64,000 nucleotides of DNA from an uncultured Paludibaculum sp. GTDB lineage: Bacteria; Acidobacteriota; Terriglobia; Bryobacterales; Bryobacteraceae. The notes beneath the pieces were generated by a model that saw only the letters and a program-made list of their open reading frames with translations, had not been told where the DNA came from and searched no databases. Position 1 is the stretch's first letter; each line of letters opens with the position of its first letter. Position numbers and translations under genes: made by a program. Positions 24,989 through 32,401 of the stretch are shown one piece after another. Location: positions 4,312,001 to 4,376,000 of the forward strand of contig NZ_OY762267.1 of assembly GCF_963665245.1 (NCBI RefSeq), read 5' to 3'.

Positions 24989-25555
24989 ATGACGATATAT
25001 CGCTTGTTTCTGACGCTGTTTCTTCTGGCTGCCTCCACGGCGATCAGCCGGGCCACACCCGTCTACGTATACACACTCAACTTCGGCGCGACGGAAGTGA
25101 CCCAGCAGACGGAGGTGGAGTTCCTTACGCTAAGCCTGATCAGCGGTGTCAACTACATCGCCCCAAACGAGATCACAGTGACTCAGCCGCCCTTTCCCGG
25201 AGCCGTCCTGCGCAGCGACGTGAACCACTTCACCATCTCAATGGATCCCGGAGAGGTCGTTGTGACCATCGGTGAGCCCACTGGATCCAACAATCTGTAT
25301 CAGTTGTTCGGGCTGTTCCCGGCCGCGAGTGCGCCCGGCCTTTACGTTTTCAAGAGTGGCATCCTGGTCTCGGTCCAGAATCCCAGCACGCAGTACCCGA
25401 TCGCATCGGGGTTCCTTCAGATCACCGAGCAAAATATCGGAGGCGCCGACCCGGTCCCTGAGCCCGCGACCATCGGCATGGCCGGGATCGGACTGGTGCT
25501 GCTTGCTGGCGGCCGACAGTGGAGGCGGCGAGCCTCAGCCGGATCCAAGGCCTAA
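24989..25555 (+). CDS. PEP-CTERM sorting-domain protein
   Basis: 188 residues. The ATG at 24989 (after an AAAAGGA purine stretch) starts a signal peptide (MTIYRLFLTLFLLAASTAISRA). The C-terminus has the full PEP-CTERM sorting signal: VPEPATIG, a hydrophobic segment (MAGIGLVLLAGG), then a basic tail (RQWRRRASAGSK). Such proteins are exported, cut by an exosortase and attached to, or released with, exopolysaccharide; no exosortase gene is in this window. The middle (about 25-155) is beta-rich and of unknown function. Confidence 0.85.
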   Translation: MTIYRLFLTLFLLAASTAISRATPVYVYTLNFGATEVTQQTEVEFLTLSLISGVNYIAPNEITVTQPPFPGAVLRSDVNHFTISMDPGEVVVTIGEPTGSNNLYQLFGLFPAASAPGLYVFKSGILVSVQNPSTQYPIASGFLQITEQNIGGADPVPEPATIGMAGIGLVLLAGGRQWRRRASAGSKA

Positions 25556-25556
25556 C

Positions 25557-25688
25557 CGGCTCGCCGAACTGACGGCCGAATGGCACGACGTGAATCTGCC
25601 CCTCCATGGGCAGTTGCCGCCCTTCGACGCACTCCGCGCCGACCCCGCCCTTGCCCGCGTCCACCGGCAGTTGAACCTGCCGCGCTAA
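25557..25688 (+). pseudogene. Possible C-terminal tail of a TPR/kinase-type protein
   Basis: In a frame different from the PEP-CTERM gene, the sequence ends PPFDALRADPALARVHRQLNLPR, which resembles the common acidobacterial TPR-protein ending (PLRxDPRFxxLLxRMxLP). There is no start and no upstream body, so it is at most a remnant. The call rests on one short likeness. Confidence 0.3.
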
Positions 25689-25693
25689 CGCAC

Positions 25694-25723
25694 AAAAAAG
25701 CGGGGGATCGGCGATCCCCCGCT
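25694..25723 (-). terminator. Rho-independent terminator for the 28563-25747 gene
   Basis: A perfect 11-bp stem (AGCGGGGGATC / GATCCCCCGCT) with a 3-nt loop. Read on the minus strand it is followed by a run of T, and it starts 24 nt beyond the stop codon of the large secreted protein. Confidence 0.85.
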
Positions 25724-25746
25724 GGCACGAATCTCCCCGCCCAGTG

Positions 25747-28563
25747 CTACGGGATGATGCAGATCGAATCGTCGTATTCGTCATACCACGACGGGTACTG
25801 ATCCGTGCGCCATGACACCGGCCCCATCGTGAACCAGAGTTCCGGCGGCAAGCCACGTAACCCCGTGACGTTATCCACCAGGAAGATGGGCGCCATCAAA
25901 GCCTGCGGCACCAAGCCTTGCGTCATGAACCCGGTATGGTTGTTGTTGGTTTCGCCACCGATAAAATATACGTCGTTCAGGCCCGGTTGGGCCGTTGCCG
26001 ATGGAAGCACAACCCATGAATCCCCAGGGATGTCGGAGTGAAGCGCCTTGCAATATTTGTCCTTGGCGGCATCCGAGTACGCCATGGTTCCGATGCCGCT
26101 GACTCTAGTGGCTGTGACAGCGGGGTAGCGCTCGATCGCATACGGCCCGTTCAGGAGCACGGAGTAGAAGTAGCGTCTCGACGCGAGAGTGATCATCTGA
26201 TAGATCTTCTCCAACTGATCGGAGTAGTCCTTCTGCCGTTGAGGATCGGAAAATCGGGCGATGGCCTTCAACTTATTCCAGTCCTGCACGATCATGCCGA
26301 TTACCGAATCGTAGGCGTCCTGATTGTTCATCCAGTAGGTTTCGATGTTGTTGGCGACCGTGATCGCCGAGTTCGTCGCGGTGTAATCGGGAATGCCGTC
26401 TCCCCGCTGGTCGATCAGCCCGGAGGAACTCGCGGCGTGGATCATGCCCGTGACCGCGCCGTACCATGACCCGGAGTTGGCCGGCAACGCGTCCGTGATG
26501 CCGGACATCGAAGCGGTCCAGTTCGACACGTCGTTCAGGCGGAATTGGAGCACGCCCTTTGTGTAGCCCCCTGCGCCGAGTGCCGCGTTGAGTGTTCCAC
26601 GTATCAACTCCAGCAGCGGGGCCCCGTCATAGAGCATCTTGCCCCGCAGGTTAACGCCCTTGGTCCCGAAAACGTTCACCACCTGATCCAAGGCCAGCAG
26701 TTCCGTCTGGAGCTGTTGCACCACATCGGTCATGTCCTGCTGCGAGAAGGTATACGTCATCCCATTGTCCGGGCTGGTGAATGTGCCATTGGGCGGATAG
26801 GGATATATGCTCGAATCGGTTAGGTCCACCGTGGCAAAATCCTCGTTCACCCAGGGAATGCCGTAGGCTCCGCGAATGTCGTTGGTTGTGGTGAGCGGTT
26901 GCTGGGCCCCCCAGAGTTTGTGGCTGATCATGTAGCTGAGGTACTGATAGGCGTTCACGCGGGCTGGCGTATCCATCATGGGCCAGGCGCTGGAGGGTTG
27001 CCAAACGGTCTTGAGGAAACTCAGATCGATCGTCGTGTACCCGAGCCCGGGATCGAAGATATTCTGCACGCCGCTGACCGGCCGGTACAGATGGTACAAG
27101 TCGCGCGACAACACCGCCGTCAACTGGCCGTGTTGGTCGATTTCACTCGGAGTGTACGACACCAGCGCCTGCCGATTCGGGAGGCGGACAGGAACAGTGG
27201 GGTCCGGCGATAACACCGCGGCCATTACCGAATTGGTCTCAGTCATTAATTTGTAGGTGTTGATCGGTATCCCATAGGTGTTCAGAAGGGTGTATGGCTG
27301 GGCATCGGGAACCTGGTCGATGACCGAGATGCCGGGCTGCTGTCCCCACGCGATCACAAAAATCAAGGATCGCCGGGATACGGAGCCCAGATAGTTGGCC
27401 ATGGCAATCATGTCTTGCGGAGTGTTCGGGAGGAAGACGGCGCCGCAATTGGTGGGGCAGCTCGAGTTGTCCTGATTGGGCATTGCGGTGGGAGTCAAGG
27501 TCCGCCGCGTAATCGGCAGCACCCAGAAACCCGTTGGCGCGCTGGCGGCGGCAGGAGGCGTGTAGGTGACGCCCTCAATTTCAACCCGCTTGTTCACGCC
27601 ATCCACGTTCACTATGGCGTTGTCGGACGGGTGAAAGTCATAAAGACCGTGAGCGTTGACGGTGAGCACGCCGTTCAGTTGAGCCAGTTCAGCGGCGGAA
27701 CGCTCATAGCCGGTGTTGTACGACTCCATCGCCACACCCACGGGAGACTGGCCATAGCCGAGGATCATGTACCCCCAGGGCGCTTCCTCATCGCCGATCA
27801 GACGGAAGTCACTGCCGCCGATGGCGCCCGCGTTGAGGTTGCTCCAGTCCGCATTGATTCCGGAGATGCTGCCCATGACGGCGAACGAGGTGGAAGGAAT
27901 CGCCGCCAGTTTGGCGCTGACCTGGGCTGAGGCGAGGCAGGTCGAGCCGATCTCCCGGAGAGACCTTCGATCGATTTCCACCAACAGATAGACGCTGTTC
28001 TGGCATGGGGTAGGATTTGCGGGGTACGTCCTGGTTCCGCCTCCCACGAGAGCGTAGGAAGTGACCTGGAGCCAGGGCGTGCCCTGATATCCGCCCGGTG
28101 TCAGCGTCGTGAAATTATAGTTCGGTTGAGCGGTGGCAGTCGGGTCGCCAACCCCTCCGTCCGAACCCGAAGCACTCCAGAAGAACCTCGTCCGGGCGTG
28201 AAAGGAGTAGCCTGCTCCATTTTTCGCGCGCACGCGGACAACATTCGCCCCCTCGGTCAATCCATCGATCTCGGCCAGGGACGCCGATTCGGTACAGACC
28301 GATTTCTGGCACGAGCCGGTGGAGGTGAAGCGACTCGTGATGTCCTTGCCGTTGAGTGCGGCCCGGAAGCTGGAGCGCAATGCGTTCTGGCGGATTTGCA
28401 CTTCCACCCGGACGCTTGGCCCTTTCAACGTCGCGCGTGCCTGCGGGCTGGTGATCGTCAGAAGGGGGCGCGATTTGGCGGCGGCGGGAGATGCCGCGTG
28501 CCCCAGGGAAGCCATCGCCAGCGAGGCGGCGAGGCAGGAGAAAGTCAACGATCTTATTCGCAT
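25747..28563 (-). CDS. Large secreted protein of unknown function (family A paralogue)
   Basis: 938 residues from the ATG at 28563, which begins a signal peptide (MRIRSLTFSCLAASLAMASLGHAA). The open frame continues to 28944 but that part lies across a sulfatase pseudogene and is not used. The Ig-like N-terminal region (about 33-135) has LNGKDITSRF and two Cys in TGSCQKSVC. The rest is colinear with the protein at 21601-24453, including AIGGSDF, GYMILGYGQ, GFWVLPITRR and SSAWPMMDTPARVNAYQYLS (partner: QAWPLTDTPGHIAAYQALS). This matching pattern shows a shared family, but no known domain is evident. Unlike its paralogue it lacks an upstream TGATCA motif. Confidence 0.75.
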   Translation of the reverse strand: MRIRSLTFSCLAASLAMASLGHAASPAAAKSRPLLTITSPQARATLKGPSVRVEVQIRQNALRSSFRAALNGKDITSRFTSTGSCQKSVCTESASLAEIDGLTEGANVVRVRAKNGAGYSFHARTRFFWSASGSDGGVGDPTATAQPNYNFTTLTPGGYQGTPWLQVTSYALVGGGTRTYPANPTPCQNSVYLLVEIDRRSLREIGSTCLASAQVSAKLAAIPSTSFAVMGSISGINADWSNLNAGAIGGSDFRLIGDEEAPWGYMILGYGQSPVGVAMESYNTGYERSAAELAQLNGVLTVNAHGLYDFHPSDNAIVNVDGVNKRVEIEGVTYTPPAAASAPTGFWVLPITRRTLTPTAMPNQDNSSCPTNCGAVFLPNTPQDMIAMANYLGSVSRRSLIFVIAWGQQPGISVIDQVPDAQPYTLLNTYGIPINTYKLMTETNSVMAAVLSPDPTVPVRLPNRQALVSYTPSEIDQHGQLTAVLSRDLYHLYRPVSGVQNIFDPGLGYTTIDLSFLKTVWQPSSAWPMMDTPARVNAYQYLSYMISHKLWGAQQPLTTTNDIRGAYGIPWVNEDFATVDLTDSSIYPYPPNGTFTSPDNGMTYTFSQQDMTDVVQQLQTELLALDQVVNVFGTKGVNLRGKMLYDGAPLLELIRGTLNAALGAGGYTKGVLQFRLNDVSNWTASMSGITDALPANSGSWYGAVTGMIHAASSSGLIDQRGDGIPDYTATNSAITVANNIETYWMNNQDAYDSVIGMIVQDWNKLKAIARFSDPQRQKDYSDQLEKIYQMITLASRRYFYSVLLNGPYAIERYPAVTATRVSGIGTMAYSDAAKDKYCKALHSDIPGDSWVVLPSATAQPGLNDVYFIGGETNNNHTGFMTQGLVPQALMAPIFLVDNVTGLRGLPPELWFTMGPVSWRTDQYPSWYDEYDDSICIIP

Positions 28564-28668
28564 TGGGGTTGCTCTTTCAATTCGATGAGGCGGCGTGGCG
28601 CACCCTCTGAATGGAAGGGGGAGAGCAGCGGGCGTAAATGTAGCAGGGATCTGAATCTTCAAGAGACT

Positions 28669-29281
28669 CACGACACCGGTCGCTACACCCAGCCCTACGG
28701 GCACCCCGTGCCGACTCCGAACCCGCGGAAGTTCGCCGAAGGCGGAGTGCTGTTCCGCCGGGCCTTCTCTGCGGCGCCCACCTGTAGCCCCAGTTGGGCG
28801 GCATTGCTCACCGGCCAGACCGCGCACGGCAGGCGCATGGTCGGTCTCGCGCACCGCGGATTCCGTCTGGCCGATCCCAAACGCCATTTGGCCTCGTTCC
28901 TGCAGAGCCAGGGCTACCTCACGGCACTCCGCAACGTGCAGCATGAGGCGCCGGCGGAGGAAATAGCCGGTCTGGGTTACTCCGAAATCCTGCGCCCTCC
29001 GAAGAACACTGGTCCCGAAGCGGCACGGAAAGCCGTGGAATTCCTAAACACTGCTCCGAAACAGGCGTTCTTTCTCTCCTGCGGATTCCTGGAAACCCAC
29101 CGCGAATATCCTGTTGCCGGGCCCAAGGAAGATCCGCGCTATATGCAACCGCCCGCCATTCTGCCGGACGTGCCGCAAGTCCGCCAGGACATGGCGAACT
29201 TCAAGGCCGCCGCCCGCGTGTTGGACGACTCCATGGGCGCGGTATTCCAAGCCTTGGCCCGAAACGGCCTGGAAGAGAATA
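28669..29281 (+). pseudogene. Sulfatase remnant, truncated at both ends
   Basis: The frame reads as the middle of an arylsulfatase-type hydrolase: TGRYTQPYGHPVPTPNPRKFAEGG, then APTCSPSWAALLTGQ, which is the active-site formylglycine motif (normally C-x-P-S-R; here the Arg is Trp), then FFLSCGFLETHREYPV and FKAAARVLDDSMGAVFQAL. The N-terminal metal-binding segment and the C-terminal half are missing, and the reading frame after about 29281 no longer matches. The longer open frame (28126-29472) includes sequence antisense to the secreted-protein gene and is not one gene. Confidence 0.7.
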
Positions 29282-29408
29282 CGCTCGAAAGGGGACATCC
29301 ACACGGGTCGTTGGCGAATTCGGCCGACTCCGCCCTTGTCTCGAGCCGCCCGATGGTTTGGCAGCGTGGCGGCGAACCTGTGAACTGCCTGCCAATGGAG
29401 CCGGAGGG

Positions 29409-29530
29409 CCATTGGCAGTCAAGAAGCGAAGCAGGATTGTGGATCCGGTGTTCGGACTCGTCAAGGAGCTAAAATACTACCGCCGCTTTCTGCTTCGAGG
29501 GCTGGATCTGCATGACGATGAACGGGTGAG
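29409..29530 (+). pseudogene. Transposase C-terminal remnant (IS1182-like)
   Basis: The peptide SRIVDPVFGLVKELKYYRRFLLRGLD matches the common end of IS1182/IS5-group transposases (EPVFGxIKxxRGFRRFLLRGL). The rest of the element, including its inverted repeats, is not visible. It lies right after the truncated sulfatase. Confidence 0.5.
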
Positions 29531-29629
29531 GGCCGCACCGAAGACAGTCTGTAATGGTCCTCCGCGTAGGAATTTGGCAGGACGCGAAGGCTGCATGGGT
29601 CATTACGGAGCATCGCTGGTTCAGGCTGA

Positions 29630-30340
29630 CTATGCGTCACTCCAACGATGTAAGGACTGAACGACGGCGAAGGCCTGCTCGATCAGCAGACAGGTTCCTT
29701 CCTGGTCGACACAAGCCGGGCACGTCGGCCATATCGCCCGAACAACCCCGAGCCAGCCCTCCAACTTCTCGCGGAACTTGCGCGGTCGTGCATATTCGGC
29801 GCTTCCGAGTTGGCTCACCAGGCCGAAGGGACCGAATAGCGGAATCCGCTCTCGTCCACGCGCCGTGAAGCAACGGTAGGAGAGCCACTTGAACAGATCC
29901 AGAGCGGCCGGAGAGGACGAAAGTGCTTTGGCTGCTTCCAAGTCGGTGGGAATCGGATGGTCCAGAATCTCTCGATAGAACTTATCGCTCAACAGGATCA
30001 TGTTCTGGCCGTCACCCGGGAGAAGCCGCTCAAGGCCGCTCCGGGAGTACCAGATTCTGGCCTCGGACATGAAATTAAACCGAGCGCTGTGGACGACTGC
30101 GGTGCGATCGAGTTGCCGGTCTGTCCCGAAGAAGATCGTGGCTCCAAAGATCCGCTGAAAGGATGCGACCAGCCGGCAGTATTGGGAACCACCCTGTTGC
30201 AGCCCAAAGGCGTCCAGCATCTCGGCCGCGCTGCTGAATGTGATCCGTGGCGACTGCTGCCGGATCGCCACCGTGGCCAGGAAGATAGGGAGAAGACGAT
30301 CCCGTCCCCACGGCAACCCGTAGCGAGGAGAATCCGACAT
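29630..30340 (-). CDS. RepA-like plasmid replication protein, probably N-truncated
   Basis: 236 residues from an ATG at 30340, with a stop in frame 11 codons upstream. The segment RFNFMSEARIWYSRSG, then DKFYREILDHPIPTDLEAAKAL, LDLFKWLSYRCFTARGRERIPLFGPFGLVSQLG and EYARPRKFREKLEGWL is the C-terminal core of the RepA_C replication-initiator family. Related proteins usually carry an extra N-terminal stretch before the GLPWG motif, here at residues 8-12, so this copy has probably lost its start. There is no partner plasmid gene or iteron array nearby. It may mark an old plasmid integration. Confidence 0.6.
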   Translation of the reverse strand: MSDSPRYGLPWGRDRLLPIFLATVAIRQQSPRITFSSAAEMLDAFGLQQGGSQYCRLVASFQRIFGATIFFGTDRQLDRTAVVHSARFNFMSEARIWYSRSGLERLLPGDGQNMILLSDKFYREILDHPIPTDLEAAKALSSSPAALDLFKWLSYRCFTARGRERIPLFGPFGLVSQLGSAEYARPRKFREKLEGWLGVVRAIWPTCPACVDQEGTCLLIEQAFAVVQSLHRWSDA

Positions 30341-30621
30341 TTTGGCGCTCGGCCTCTCGGTTGGCGCGGACTAGCTCAATCGCTTCGAAGCGCCGGAACT
30401 TCTGCTTCGAAACGGCTGGGCCCGTGAGTGTTTCTCGAATTAGGGGCCGGCCCGCTGCGGACCAGGATGCCCATTACCTGTCGAGCTGCGAAGATGGGCA
30501 TAACCGGATGACCGCACCGGCACGGCTAGTCGCCCCGACCCACCACCGAGAAGACGGCCCTTGCCTGTCCTGAACAGCCCCGTGTGACGTAATTGTGCCA
30601 ACCATGCCGCTCAATCCCGCT

Positions 30622-30948
30622 CTATGGCACCCTCACCGAGAACGGAATCGAGCGGCCATTGATGCGCGCCCCGGGTTGTCCATGAAAGCTCCAGTCCCGC
30701 TCGCTGCCCAGATTCATCGGCCACTGATTCGCATTGATCACGGCCGGCAGATCGTCGGCGCCGCCACCTTCGAGCAGCAGCACATGGACATCCGGGTTTT
30801 CAGCCAGACGGCGCGCCACAACCGAACCGGATGAACCGGATCCGCATACGATGAAGTCGTACTCGGGCTTCATTGTGGCGCGTAGCCGCTCCTGATTGCG
30901 GGATACACGCTCCGTGAACTTCGCATCAGCGGCATTTGAAGTCGACAT
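30622..30948 (-). pseudogene. GMC oxidoreductase, N-terminal fragment
   Basis: About 108 residues from the ATG at 30948. The FAD-binding beta-alpha-beta motif (YDFIVCGSGSSGSVVARRLAE) and the following PDVHVLLLEGGG are intact, then NLGSERDWSFHGQPGARINGRSIPFS, where family members continue into the conserved GKVLGGGSSIN segment. Here the frame changes to VRVP and stops. The remaining 400 or so residues are absent. It follows the SDR gene in the same direction, 20 nt away. Confidence 0.7.
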
Positions 30949-30967
30949 TGGGTCTCGTCCTGCTACG

Positions 30968-31819
30968 TTAGTCACCGGCACTCGCCGCGGATTGGAAATC
31001 CACCGACAGGCTTGTGTCACGCCACTTCTCTAATAACTCCGCGCGCTCATCGTCTGCCTGCTTCAGGAACGTCAGCGCGTCGCTCCCGAGCACCAGGTGG
31101 GGAGGCAGGTCCTTTCTGTCTGCGAGCTTCACGATCAACTCCGCAATCAGGCGGGGATCGCTGTTCTCCTGGCCCCAGATGCGATCGAGCATGCGTAGGA
31201 CGCCGCCCACACTCTCTTCGTACTCCGGCAGCAACCTCGGGATATCTGAGTTCGCGCGCCTCCCCCAATTGGTGCGAATTCCACCCGGTTCCAGCGCGCA
31301 GACCTGCACGCCGAAAGCGGCTGTCTCCTGAGCCAGGGCTTCCGCGAGCCCGCTCACCGCCCACTTCGCGGCAAGATATGGCGCATTACCGGGACGCGTG
31401 ATCCGTCCTCCTACGGACGACACTTGAAGGATCACGCCGCTTCTCTGCTTCCTCATGACGGGAAGGGCTGCGCGTGTAGTATGAACGACACCATAGAAGC
31501 AGGTGTCGACGATATCCTTGAACTCTTCCGCGCTGAATTGCTCGAACGGCGCGAACTTTCCGTATCCGGCATTGTTCACCAGGACATCCAACCGGCCAAA
31601 CACCTCAATCGCGCTCGCCACCGCGGCGTCGGCTTGTTCGCTGTTTCTCACGTCGTGCCTGACCGCGCGCACGTTATCGCCATACCGCTGGACCAGATCC
31701 TGCAACTCCTCTGGCCGGCGTGCGGTTGCGACCACGCGGTGGCCCGCCGCAAGGGCTGTTTCCGCGACGTCTCTTCCCAAGCCGTTGGCACTGCCTGTGA
31801 TCAACCAGACCTTCGTCAT
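30968..31819 (-). CDS. Short-chain dehydrogenase/reductase
   Basis: A 283-residue classical SDR. NAD(P)-binding motif TGSANGLG near residues 8-15; RR at 34-35 after the second strand suggests NADP preference (inference); NNAG near residue 84; catalytic Ser in VSSVGG and the Y-x-x-x-K pair in APYLAAKWAVSG. The length and the long C-terminal part fit the classical sub-family used on steroid-like or polyketide-like substrates, but the substrate is unknown. It is the only intact metabolic gene in a stretch of fragments. Confidence 0.88.
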   Translation of the reverse strand: MTKVWLITGSANGLGRDVAETALAAGHRVVATARRPEELQDLVQRYGDNVRAVRHDVRNSEQADAAVASAIEVFGRLDVLVNNAGYGKFAPFEQFSAEEFKDIVDTCFYGVVHTTRAALPVMRKQRSGVILQVSSVGGRITRPGNAPYLAAKWAVSGLAEALAQETAAFGVQVCALEPGGIRTNWGRRANSDIPRLLPEYEESVGGVLRMLDRIWGQENSDPRLIAELIVKLADRKDLPPHLVLGSDALTFLKQADDERAELLEKWRDTSLSVDFQSAASAGD

Positions 31820-31837
31820 GAACCGAGTCTCCTTTTA

Positions 31838-32050
31838 TCAGCACTGAGCAAACCCACCATCCTCAAAAAGCTCGATCCCGTTGACATAGGTGCTGTCATC
31901 CGATGCCAGGAACAGGGCGGCTCTGGCGACATCTTTCGGCTCTCCAATGCGTCCAGCGGGTACCTGAGCCGCGAAGGACGCGACCGACCGGGCTTGCGCG
32001 TCTGGGGCGTCAGCGGCGGACTTTGTGAGTCCGGCCGTTCCAGCGTCGCC
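31838..32050 (-). pseudogene. SDR C-terminal fragment
   Basis: The last 70 residues of the frame read as the end of a classical SDR: VPAGRIGEPKDVARAALFLASDDSTYVNGIELFEDGGFAQC. The cofactor-binding and catalytic parts are missing, and the sequence upstream to 32227 has no likeness to the family. It ends 19 nt before the start of the intact SDR gene. Confidence 0.65.
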
Positions 32051-32401
32051 ATGAGCGCCGCCTTTCCCTGACCAACTCAGACATTGTCTCCGCGACTTCA
32101 TCGACGTGCGGCACCAAATCGATATCCGCCCGTTGTTGAATTTGGTTTTGGGCCCTCCATCCGCGAGTCGGATTGCCAGAGCCTTCACCGTCAGCCTCAG
32201 GCGTTTCATATGTGCTCCAATCTTCACCTTGGCAGTTTGCGGGCCATCTGGCCGTTCGCGACACTCGCCCTAAAATGAACAGATAGCACCGCTTGTTCGG
32301 ATGTGGAGCAAGGACAAAGTGTCGGCAGGTCGACATCTGTCGAATCGGTTGGTCACATTCGCACGGCCCTAAAGATTCCTTTAGAACCGCTATGGGTGTT
32401 C

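Noticed and set aside
28126..29472. A single 448-codon plus-strand gene
   Set aside because: Only the part from about 28669 to 29281 resembles a sulfatase. The first 180 codons are antisense to the large secreted protein and the end is unrelated, so it is a chance fusion of frames.
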